DNA of 8,248 nucleotides from JAQBDA01 sp032124675 (GCA_032124675.1 JAQBDA010000019.1:1-8248), one strand, 5' to 3'. Counted from the stretch's first letter, positions 1 to 6,331 are shown. The notes: a model not told the origin generated them from the sequence alone. Made by a program: numbers and translations.

Positions 1-60
1 TTTTTTGTTTTGTGTGGGGGGGGGCGGCCCCCCCCCCCCCCCCCCCACACCACACGGAAA
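1..60. repeat. Low-complexity G-run/C-run palindrome at window edge
   Basis: A run of 9 G (16-24) is followed after CGG by a run of 19 C (28-46). The flanks gtgtg and cacac are also complementary, so 12-24 can pair with 38-50. The rest of the window has nothing like this. It is most simply a contig-end artefact (polymerase slippage or a chimeric foldback), though a real hairpin cannot be excluded. No gene is seen between 1 and 187; the part nearest the first gene is AT-rich. Confidence 0.6.
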
Positions 61-187
61 CTCCGCAACAATTTTTTAGTGCTCCCCTCCCGCAGTCCAA
101 TTTGCGCCTGGGGTGAATCTGTGGTAAACTTTTTGGGCATAAAACACCCATAATTACTCAAAATTCTATATATTATAGGAGTTAAAA

Positions 188-925
188 ATGAATGATGTAC
201 CGGTTCAGTTGATCGTGGCGGCGTTTAAGGAAGAGAAAGCTGCCAAGCAGGCCCTCAAGGAACTCAAACAGGCCCAGCGGGAGAAGATGATCAAGATCGA
301 AGCTGCTGCTGTGCTGCGAAAAGATCAAAAAGGTAAGCTGCACATCAAAGAAACGGCTGATATGGGCGGCGGTAAAGGCGCAGCCCTGGGTGGTGTGGCG
401 GGGGCAGCGATCGGTCTGATCGCCGGTCCGGCGCTGCTGGTGCCAGCAGCAGTAGGTGCTCTGGTGGGCGGTCTGGCAGCTAAGCTGCGCGACAGCGGGT
501 TCTCCGATGATCGCCTGAAGATGCTGGGCGAAGGTCTGACCCCTGGCTCTTCAGCAATTGTGGCTGTGGTTGAGCACCGCTGGGTGGCGGATGTTGAGAA
601 GGCCATGCAGGAAGCCGGAGCAGACGCCATGACACAGGCTTTGAGCGCCGATATCGCCGAGCAGCTCGAGAAGGATCACCAGGTTGCATATACTGCGATC
701 TCGTCGCAGGAAGGCTTTGCTGCAGCCCGCGTGGCGGGTGGTGAGGATGAGGTCGAGGGCGGTTTTGTGGAGATCAGCGATGATTCGGTGACCGAAAGCC
801 GATTTGTGGCTACCAAAGATGGCTTCGCCGTCCTGGCAGTCGAAGCCGACGACGAAGGTGTCACGGCGACGGGGTTGGTCGCCACTGCCGGAGAAGAGAC
901 CTCAGAAGAAGAGAAAGAAAGCTAA
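188..925 (+). CDS. DUF1269-like glycine-zipper membrane protein with acidic C-terminal extension
   Basis: Probable membrane-associated protein of the DUF1269 family, often annotated as a stress-related membrane protein; its biochemical function is unknown. Residues 6-30 match the typical N-terminus (VQLIVAAFK followed by ALKELK). Residues 59-98 form a Gly/Ala-rich hydrophobic stretch with GxxxG-type spacing (GGGKGAALGG, then AGAAIG, then VGALVGG), followed by DSGFSDD at 102-108 and the family-typical GLTPGSSAIVAVVE at 116-129. The family usually ends near residue 155-170. Here roughly 85 further residues follow, rich in Asp, Glu, Gly, Ala and Val, ending in a Glu/Lys tail; I do not recognise them. 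There is no signal peptide. The ATG start is set by AGGAG at 177-181, six bases upstream. The gene stands alone: 147 bases separate it from the sulfatase. A fragment resembling its N-terminus recurs at 6332-6439. The family call is fairly sure; function is not. Confidence 0.8.
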   Translation: MNDVPVQLIVAAFKEEKAAKQALKELKQAQREKMIKIEAAAVLRKDQKGKLHIKETADMGGGKGAALGGVAGAAIGLIAGPALLVPAAVGALVGGLAAKLRDSGFSDDRLKMLGEGLTPGSSAIVAVVEHRWVADVEKAMQEAGADAMTQALSADIAEQLEKDHQVAYTAISSQEGFAAARVAGGEDEVEGGFVEISDDSVTESRFVATKDGFAVLAVEADDEGVTATGLVATAGEETSEEEKES

Positions 926-960
926 GTCGCCTGCTTGCGGAATCAGCAAGAAACGACGAA

Positions 961-990
961 TTGACAATATGCGCTGTCGTAACGTACTGC
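961..990 (+). promoter_or_regulatory. Candidate sigma-70 promoter for the arylsulfatase gene
   Basis: A perfect TTGACA lies at 961-966, with the weak -10-like TACTGC at 985-990 after an 18-base spacer. It is 82 bases upstream of the sulfatase start, in the only gap between it and the first gene. The -35 box is convincing; the -10 box matches the consensus at only three of six positions, so this is tentative. Confidence 0.35.
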
Positions 991-1030
991 AGTGCCGAGA
1001 ATAAAGGACGCGCCTTGGATGATCTGGCTG

Positions 1031-1042
1031 GAGTGATCACTC
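1031..1042. promoter_or_regulatory. 12-bp perfect palindrome, possible operator
   Basis: The sequence gagtgatcactc is identical to its own reverse complement. It lies between the candidate promoter and the ribosome binding site of the sulfatase gene, in the 5' untranslated region. Its position and symmetry fit a dimeric repressor site, but a 12-bp palindrome can occur by chance and no regulator is encoded nearby. Confidence 0.25.
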
Positions 1043-1058
1043 GGGGCGTTTCTATTAC

Positions 1059-1065
1059 AAAAGGA
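1059..1065 (+). promoter_or_regulatory. Ribosome binding site fixing the sulfatase start at ATG 1073
   Basis: AAAAGGA lies seven bases before ATG 1073. An in-frame TTG two codons earlier (1067) would sit only one base from this site, so the ATG is the better start. Confidence 0.7.
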
Positions 1066-1072
1066 ATTGACT

Positions 1073-3427
1073 ATGTCTCTCAAAGAATATAAACCGGGAA
1101 GTGCCTTTTCAGGCGTGATCGGGCGCACGTTCGACCAGTCTGAGCCCGCCTGGCCTGAGCCCAACCGTGCCAGGGAGGGCACGCCGAACGTGCTGTTTAT
1201 CATATTAGACGATACCGGATTTGGGCAGTTTGGATGCTACGGCTCGCCGATTGCGACGCCCAACCTGGACAGTTTGGCAGCCAACGGCCTGCTATATAAC
1301 AATATGCACACCACTGCACTGTGTTCGCCCACCCGCTCCTGCATCCTCACCGGGCGCAACCACCACTCCAATGCCATGGCCTGCATCACCGAAGGTTCAA
1401 CTGGCTATCCCGGCAGCAATGGCAATGTCCCATTCGAGAACGGCTTCCTGTCGGAGATGCTCTTGCAGAAGGGCTTCAACACCTACGCTATCGGCAAGTG
1501 GCACCTGACCCCTGCCGCCCAGATCTCAGCTGCAGGACCGTACGATCGCTGGCCGCTCGGGCGCGGCTTCGAGCGCTTCTATGGTTTCCTGGGCGGCGAG
1601 ACACACCAGTATTACCCCGAGCTGGTGTATGACAACCACCAGGTCGAGCCGCCCAAGACCCCTGAGGAGGGCTATCACGTCACCGAGGACCTGGTCGATA
1701 AAGCCATCAGCTTCATCGCGGACGCCAAGCAGGTGGCTCCCAACAAGCCATTCTTCATGTACTTCTGCACCGGCGCCATGCACGCCCCACACCATGTGCA
1801 CAAAGAGTGGGCCGATAATTACAAAGGCCAGTTCGATGATGGCTGGGAATCATACCGCCAGAAAGCCTTTGCCCGGCAGAAAGAGCTGGGTATCGTGCCG
1901 CAGGACGCCGAGCTCTCCCGCCACGATCCGGACGTCAAACCTTGGGATGAGTGCTCGCCGGAGGAGAAGAAGCTGTACGCGCGCATGATGGAAGTCTTCG
2001 CCGGCTTCCTGGAGCACACCGACCACCACATCGGTCGCCTGCTGGATTTCCTCAAGACGATCGGCGAGTTCGATAACACGCTGATCATGGTGCTTTCGGA
2101 TAACGGCGCCAGCTCGGAGGGAGGGCCGACAGGTTCGGTCAACGAGAACCTGTTCTTCAATAATGTGCCCGAGTCGCTGGAAGCCAACCTGGCTGCCCTG
2201 GACGAGCTGGGCGGTCCGAATAATTTCAACCACTACGCCTGGGGCTGGACCTGGGCGGGCAACACCCCGTTTCGACGCTGGAAGCGCGAGACCTACCGCG
2301 GTGGCATCAGCGACCCATTCCTTGTCCACTGGCCAAAAGGTATCAAAGCCAAAGGCCAGGTGCGCACTCAGTATACCCACGCCATCGACATGGTACCCAC
2401 CGTCCTGGAGGCTTTGGGAGTCGAGCCACCACAGAGCATTAAAGGTGTGGCTCAGTCTCCCATCGAAGGGCTGAGCATAGCTCATACCTTCGACAATGCC
2501 AGCGCACAAAGCAAACGCCACACCCAGTACTTTGAGATGATGGGTCACCGTTCGATCTACCACGATGGCTGGCGTGCAGTCTGTCCCTGGCCTGGACCTT
2601 CCTTCACGGAAGCGGGTAAATTCTTTGGTGCGCCAATTTACAAGGATACGCTCACCGAGCTGGACGCCACCGGCTGGGAGCTTTACCATGTAGAGAGTGA
2701 TTTCGCCGAGAACCACAATGTGGCAGCTGACAACCGCGCCAAGCTGATCGAGATGATTGGCATGTGGTATGTCGAAGCGGGCAAGTACAATGTCCTGCCG
2801 GTGGATGGACGAGGCACGCAGCGCTTTGCAGAAGAAAGACCGCAGATCGCCAAGGACCGCACCAGCTACACCTTCTACCCCGGCACGCAGTCGGTGCCTT
2901 TCAATGCTGGACCACGCCTGCTCAACCGCCCGCACAGCATTACCGCCGATGTGGATATCCCGGCTGACGGTGCGGAAGGCGCATTGGTATCTTTCGGCGG
3001 GACAGATGGCGGCTACTCCTTTTATGTCAAGGATGGCAATCTGCAGTACGTCCAGAACTACGTCGCCCGGGAATACCTGCATGTCGAGTCGACCGAACAG
3101 GTCCCGGCTGGCAGGCACTCGCTGCGCTATGAGTTCGAAGTGACCGGCGAGCCGGATTTCGCCAACGGAAAAGGCGCACCCGGTAGAGGCCAGCTTTATA
3201 TCGACAAAAAGCTGGTCGGGCAGGCGGACTTCCCGGTCACCACGCCGCTCAGCTTGGGTTTGACCGGCGGAATTACCATCGGCGCCGACCCTGGTGCACC
3301 GGTAGCGCCGTTTTACAGGTCGCCATTCGAGTTCAGCGGCATGATCTTCAGTGTGACCTTCGATGTCAGCGGCGAGATGATCCAGGATAGCGAAGCCGAA
3401 ATGCGCCAGATCCTGGCGAGACAATAG
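1073..3427 (+). CDS. Arylsulfatase (formylglycine-dependent, type I), cytoplasmic, with C-terminal beta domain
   Basis: Hydrolyses sulfate esters through a formylglycine residue made from Cys84 in the motif CSPTR (84-88), followed by the family signature LTGR. Numbering is from ATG 1073. Other sulfatase landmarks are present: metal-binding Asp46-Asp47 in LDDTGFG; GKWHL with Lys142 and His144; MHAPHH with His237; LSDNGA with Asp343-Asn344; and the Lys404 region (PFRRWKRETYRGG). The catalytic domain covers about 38-570. Residues about 615-765 form a beta-rich domain resembling a laminin G/concanavalin-type lectin fold, ending in a region before a short helical tail. The length and layout match the roughly 785-aa actinobacterial AtsD-type sulfatases more than the 450-550-aa secreted ones. 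No signal peptide or transmembrane segment is seen, so it should act in the cytoplasm on an imported or internal sulfate ester. The substrate cannot be read from sequence. No formylglycine-generating enzyme or anaerobic sulfatase maturase is encoded in this window. The catalytic set looks intact. Confidence 0.95.
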   Translation: MSLKEYKPGSAFSGVIGRTFDQSEPAWPEPNRAREGTPNVLFIILDDTGFGQFGCYGSPIATPNLDSLAANGLLYNNMHTTALCSPTRSCILTGRNHHSNAMACITEGSTGYPGSNGNVPFENGFLSEMLLQKGFNTYAIGKWHLTPAAQISAAGPYDRWPLGRGFERFYGFLGGETHQYYPELVYDNHQVEPPKTPEEGYHVTEDLVDKAISFIADAKQVAPNKPFFMYFCTGAMHAPHHVHKEWADNYKGQFDDGWESYRQKAFARQKELGIVPQDAELSRHDPDVKPWDECSPEEKKLYARMMEVFAGFLEHTDHHIGRLLDFLKTIGEFDNTLIMVLSDNGASSEGGPTGSVNENLFFNNVPESLEANLAALDELGGPNNFNHYAWGWTWAGNTPFRRWKRETYRGGISDPFLVHWPKGIKAKGQVRTQYTHAIDMVPTVLEALGVEPPQSIKGVAQSPIEGLSIAHTFDNASAQSKRHTQYFEMMGHRSIYHDGWRAVCPWPGPSFTEAGKFFGAPIYKDTLTELDATGWELYHVESDFAENHNVAADNRAKLIEMIGMWYVEAGKYNVLPVDGRGTQRFAEERPQIAKDRTSYTFYPGTQSVPFNAGPRLLNRPHSITADVDIPADGAEGALVSFGGTDGGYSFYVKDGNLQYVQNYVAREYLHVESTEQVPAGRHSLRYEFEVTGEPDFANGKGAPGRGQLYIDKKLVGQADFPVTTPLSLGLTGGITIGADPGAPVAPFYRSPFEFSGMIFSVTFDVSGEMIQDSEAEMRQILARQ

Positions 3428-3438
3428 GAACAGATATT

Positions 3439-3469
3439 GGACTGGCAGTGCTTGGTGCACTGCCAGTCC
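3439..3469 (+). terminator. 13-bp perfect hairpin after the sulfatase gene, lacking a U-tract
   Basis: The arms 3439-3451 (ggactggcagtgc) and 3457-3469 are perfectly complementary around the 5-base loop ttggt. The hairpin begins 12 bases after the sulfatase stop and ends 9 bases before the Shine-Dalgarno of the SHOCT gene. No T-run follows, so it is not a canonical intrinsic terminator. It could be a factor-assisted terminator, a 3'-end-stabilising stem, or a processing site separating expression of the two genes. Confidence 0.5.
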
Positions 3470-3478
3470 TGGATGTAT

Positions 3479-3483
3479 GGAGG
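3479..3483 (+). promoter_or_regulatory. Ribosome binding site fixing the SHOCT gene start at ATG 3491
   Basis: GGAGG lies seven bases before ATG 3491. The frame stays open upstream to a TTG at 3437, but that start has no ribosome binding site and its first codons would encode the hairpin at 3439-3469. The ATG at 3491 is therefore chosen. Confidence 0.75.
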
Positions 3484-3490
3484 TTATGTC

Positions 3491-3952
3491 ATGAGAAGAC
3501 CCGCTAGACGAGCTGGCAGGCGTGCGGCACGCAGGACTACACATCGGGTTATGAGGCGCACCCGGCGGCGTATGGTACGACGTACGGTTATGATTGGCGG
3601 CATGGTGATGATAGCAGCGGCTGGGACTGCTGCCGCCATCAAGCTTTCCAAGCAAGACGCCCAGCGCATCGAGGAGCATACCGGGCTGCCTCCGCAAGAC
3701 CTGGAGGACGAAGACCTGAACCAGGCCATGCAGGAGCTGAACATAACACCACAGCCGCTGACGGCGGAGGAAGAAGCTGCTCTCGCCGGTCAGGAGGGTG
3801 CTCAGCCAGCCGCTCCGGCACCTGCCGCGCCCATACAATCCGGCGGAGCGGATTATATCGCCGAGCTGGAAAAGCTGGCTGACCTGCGTGACCGGGGGAT
3901 TATCACCTCCGAGGAGTTCGAAGCCAAGAAGAAACAGCTCCTGGAGTTGTAG
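3491..3952 (+). CDS. Arg-rich single-pass membrane protein with C-terminal SHOCT domain
   Basis: A 153-aa protein of unknown function. The first 31 residues contain 16 Arg, with RR pairs at 2-3, 6-7, 10-11 and 14-15 (strict four-residue spacing). One hydrophobic segment follows at about 33-50, then LSKQDAQRIEEHTGLPP at 52-68 and an acidic stretch with LNQAMQELNI (76-85). A Pro/Ala-rich linker leads to a SHOCT domain at 121-150, ending in the family-typical ITSEEFEAKKKQLL. SHOCT is a short oligomerisation-type domain found at the ends of many bacterial proteins. By the positive-inside rule the Arg-rich end should be cytoplasmic; it could also bind nucleic acid or acidic lipid. The gene starts 63 bases after the sulfatase stop, with a hairpin between them. 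The stop codon is followed directly, in the same frame, by an SH3-domain remnant. I recall similar proteins in Chloroflexota, but from memory only. Confidence 0.85.
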   Translation: MRRPARRAGRRAARRTTHRVMRRTRRRMVRRTVMIGGMVMIAAAGTAAAIKLSKQDAQRIEEHTGLPPQDLEDEDLNQAMQELNITPQPLTAEEEAALAGQEGAQPAAPAPAAPIQSGGADYIAELEKLADLRDRGIITSEEFEAKKKQLLEL

Positions 3953-4120
3953 CTGAAGGTTACCCCACCCGATTATCCGCCGGCGACCTTGCCCCCACCG
4001 CCGACCGATGCCCCAACGGTAACCGTAAATGTCAATGTGCGCAGCGAACCGAGTTCGCAATACCCGAGCTACGGCGTTGCTCCCATTGGCTCTAAAGTCA
4101 AATATGCCCGGCTCTTCTAA
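3953..4120 (+). pseudogene. Remnant of a bacterial SH3 (SH3b) domain protein, in frame after the SHOCT stop
   Basis: Immediately after the TAG of the SHOCT gene the same frame reads for 55 codons to TAA at 4118-4120, followed by in-frame TAA and TAG. The translation has a Pro-rich linker (PPDYPPATLPPPP) and then the start of an extracellular-type SH3 domain: TVTVNVNVRSEPSSQYP, then YGVAPIGSKVKYA. This matches the common NVRSGPSxxYxxIGxxxxG pattern, but the domain is cut off before its last strands. There is no start codon or ribosome binding site of its own. It may be the debris of a deleted SH3 gene, or a former C-terminal extension of the SHOCT protein separated by a nonsense mutation. Stop readthrough is possible but there is no evidence for it. 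Confidence 0.6.
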
Positions 4121-4145
4121 TAATAGCTCTTTGGGAATTGCCGTG

Positions 4146-4190
4146 ATGTTGTGGTGTTTTTCGAGCAAAACCCGAAAAACACCACAACAT
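4146..4190. repeat. 18-bp perfect inverted repeat (long hairpin)
   Basis: The arms 4146-4163 (atgttgtggtgtttttcg) and 4173-4190 are exactly complementary with a 9-base loop (agcaaaacc). Neither side is followed by a T-run beyond the stem, so it is not a standard intrinsic terminator in either direction. Length and perfection suggest a mobile palindromic element (REP- or MITE-like) or a recent insertion footprint. Lying right after a truncated SH3 domain, it may mark the rearrangement endpoint. Confidence 0.75.
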
Positions 4191-4227
4191 ACTCCCACGA
4201 GAGATGCCAATCAACTCTGTTAATCTC

Positions 4228-4258
4228 TGGAGAGTAACCCAGGGTAATCGTTTATAAT
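4228..4258 (+). promoter_or_regulatory. Candidate promoter of the ion-channel gene
   Basis: A perfect -10 box TATAAT lies at 4253-4258, 73 bases before the channel ATG. The best -35 candidate is TGGAGA at 4228-4233 (four of six) with a long 19-base spacer, so an activator may be needed. The inverted repeat ccaggg (4239-4244) / ccctgg (4260-4265) brackets the -10 box, and ccctg can pair alternatively with caggg at 4271-4275. This would fit an operator, but is unproven. Confidence 0.4.
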
Positions 4259-4331
4259 TCCCTGGCGACTCAGGGCAGCTCAACCAAATGTCATCCAAAT
4301 AATAAGCATCTTTGGTCGAAAGAGGCGAATC

Positions 4332-6278
4332 ATGATAGCGTCTTGGAATTGTTTCTTTAAAAAATTATCTGGGTTAAATCAACTTACATCCAGGAAATGG
4401 CTCTCAACCCTGCTCATCATCTTTCTTACCCTTATCATGGGATTAATCCCCGTGCGTGCTCAGGCAGAGCCGAGAGTGCAAGAGTTGAACGGGGTGCTTG
4501 ATCCTGGTGGTCACGCAGTTTACAGGATTTCGGGCTTGAAGCAGGGCCAGCGTTTATATATATACGTGGAGACGACATCAGGCAGCCTGGATCCCCTTGC
4601 ATCCATTATTGATTCGTCCGTAGATATTCCTACCCAGCTCGAAGCGTACCAAATGGCTGTAGAGGATGCGATTAGCCAGGGTCTAGATCCGGCACAAACG
4701 ATCAACGATTTGCGTGACGAATTCACACTGCTCTGGGATGATGATAGTGGTGAAGGATACGCTGCGGCATTTGAATATCCGATCCCACAGGATGGCGACT
4801 ACCTGCTGCTCGTTTCTGGGGCGCTGTCAGCTCTCGGTAGGGCGACCTTTGGCAGCTATCGCCTGCTGGCAGGACTCGATGCTCCCCAAGTGCTCACTGG
4901 CGTGGCTGAGCCAGCCGGTGAGCCGTATGTAAGTCTCGACCTGGATGTCGTCCAGCCAGTTGTCAGAGTCCAGGAGATCCGGGGGAGCATCACACCCGAT
5001 GAGCCGGTCGAGAGTTTCAACCTGATCGACCTCAATCCCGGTGACGTGCTGTATGCGTATGTCGAAGCAGTCTCAGGCGATCTAACTCCGGTTCTATTGT
5101 TGCGTGATTACGGGGGAAAACCGCTGGAGGCTGGTAACCTCTCAGGGGAGGCAACAACCGCCAGCTTACGAGAAGCATTTTCAGAATGGAGCGAAAACGC
5201 CGTCTTGGAAGTCCACGGCGGAGCTCCGAATGGTCCTGTTAAACAAGGAGATTTCCGACTGCTGGTAGGGCTAAACCAGCCGGATGTGCTGGCAGGCAGC
5301 GCAGAGCTCAGCGAGCTGACCGTGCTGCGTGACCCGATCGAAGTTAAGGTCGGGGTTAAATTGCAGCAGATTATCGATGTAAATTTTCAGGACGAGTTCT
5401 TCAGCGTGGTAGCCAGCATGGGTATGGAATGGACCGATCCCGCGCTGGCTTTCAGCCCCGATAGCTGCCAGTGCAGACAAAAGGTGTATACCGAGAAGGA
5501 GTTCGACCGCTTTCTTGCAGATGTGAATGGAGAATGGCCTGATTTCACTCTGTACAATCAGCAGGGTAATCGCTGGGTGCAAAACCGGGTAGTAGTGGTC
5601 GAGCCGAATGGACACGCGAAGTATTTCGAACGCTTCAGCACCAATCTCCAGGTAGACTTCGATTTCCGCAAGTTCCCATTTGATACCCAGCAGTTCCCGA
5701 TCCGCATCGATTTGCTTTACCCGTTGGATTTCTACTACTTCACTGACCTGGAAGGATTCAGCGAGATCAGTCAGGAGCATGGAGAGGATGAGTTTATCAT
5801 TACTGGTTTCGAAACTGCAATTACCAGTGTTGAAAGTAGCACGAATTCAACAGTCTCCCGCTTTACTTTTGAGTATGAAGCGCCACGCCACCTGAATTAT
5901 TATATTTTGCAGGTATTCGTGCCTATCCTGCTGATTGTATTAATCTCCTGGTGGACATTTTTCCTGAAAGATTATAACAAGCGCATCGAAGTTTCTGCCG
6001 GAAATGTACTATTGTTTATCGCCTTCAGCTTCAGCCTGACGGAAAACTACCCGCGCCTGGGCTATATGACCTTCATGGATGCTATCATGGCGATGATCTT
6101 TATTGTCAATGCTTTGGTGTTGATCTACAATGTATATATGAGGCGTCTGGAGATAGCGGAACAGGCTGATAGGGCGGAGCGGATTGACAATATCATGGAT
6201 TGGCTGTACCCATTGCTGTACGTGGTGGCATTGGGCATTGTGTATTACATCTTCTTTGTAGCCACACCACCTGCTTAG
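4332..6278 (+). CDS. Pentameric ligand-gated ion channel (Cys-loop superfamily) with tandem PPC-like N-terminal modules
   Basis: A prokaryotic member of the family that includes GLIC, ELIC and DeCLIC; it should form a pentameric channel in the cytoplasmic membrane opened by an extracytoplasmic ligand. Residues 1-45 are a long signal peptide (hydrophobic 24-40, likely cleavage after AQA at 45). Two tandem beta modules follow, at about 48-205 and 212-330. Each starts with RVQE, has the pattern YxYVExxSGxLxP, and ends with G-Y/F-RLLxGL then VLxGxAE. The first also carries a PPC-type acidic turn, WDDDSGEG (135-142). The ligand-binding-type beta domain spans 336-519 and has the hallmark Pro-loop FPFDTQQFP at 448-456. 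Transmembrane helices are at about 521-545 (with the conserved Pro531), 552-572 (pore), 577-603 and 621-644. As in other bacterial members the Cys-loop cysteines are absent; the only mature-chain cysteines are 379 and 381. The two-lobed N-terminus matches the architecture of DeCLIC, about 630 aa. The gene appears intact and is visibly less GC-rich than the sulfatase. Confidence 0.93.
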   Translation: MIASWNCFFKKLSGLNQLTSRKWLSTLLIIFLTLIMGLIPVRAQAEPRVQELNGVLDPGGHAVYRISGLKQGQRLYIYVETTSGSLDPLASIIDSSVDIPTQLEAYQMAVEDAISQGLDPAQTINDLRDEFTLLWDDDSGEGYAAAFEYPIPQDGDYLLLVSGALSALGRATFGSYRLLAGLDAPQVLTGVAEPAGEPYVSLDLDVVQPVVRVQEIRGSITPDEPVESFNLIDLNPGDVLYAYVEAVSGDLTPVLLLRDYGGKPLEAGNLSGEATTASLREAFSEWSENAVLEVHGGAPNGPVKQGDFRLLVGLNQPDVLAGSAELSELTVLRDPIEVKVGVKLQQIIDVNFQDEFFSVVASMGMEWTDPALAFSPDSCQCRQKVYTEKEFDRFLADVNGEWPDFTLYNQQGNRWVQNRVVVVEPNGHAKYFERFSTNLQVDFDFRKFPFDTQQFPIRIDLLYPLDFYYFTDLEGFSEISQEHGEDEFIITGFETAITSVESSTNSTVSRFTFEYEAPRHLNYYILQVFVPILLIVLISWWTFFLKDYNKRIEVSAGNVLLFIAFSFSLTENYPRLGYMTFMDAIMAMIFIVNALVLIYNVYMRRLEIAEQADRAERIDNIMDWLYPLLYVVALGIVYYIFFVATPPA

Positions 6279-6331
6279 TGTGGGATACGCTTGATTGAGG
6301 TACAAAGGGAAAGATCACGGAAAAGGATGCC

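Larger units (their letters stand above)
4121..4331. other. Gene-free stretch with palindrome and candidate promoter
   Basis: Together with the SH3 remnant this forms a 379-base gap between intact genes. It holds the 18-bp palindrome (4146-4190), a perfect TATAAT (4253-4258) with flanking inverted repeats, and the ribosome binding site of the channel gene (AGAGG at 4321-4325, six bases before the ATG). I see no convincing ORF or RNA gene in it. Confidence 0.6.

Noticed and set aside
121..187. Promoter upstream of the first gene
   Set aside because: AT-rich with TATTAT-like boxes, but no -35 at acceptable spacing could be found.
3437..3490. A longer SHOCT protein starting at TTG 3437
   Set aside because: No ribosome binding site there, and the extra codons are the hairpin; ATG 3491 has GGAGG at good spacing.
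1850..4210. A 786-codon stop-free antisense frame across the sulfatase and SHOCT genes, the same length as the sulfatase frame counted from its TTG
   Set aside because: It has no family resemblance, and the overlapping + strand sulfatase has intact motifs; the equal length is coincidence, a shadow of codon bias.
5271..5780. A 169-codon antisense frame within the channel gene
   Set aside because: No recognisable domain and fully inside a well-supported gene on the other strand.
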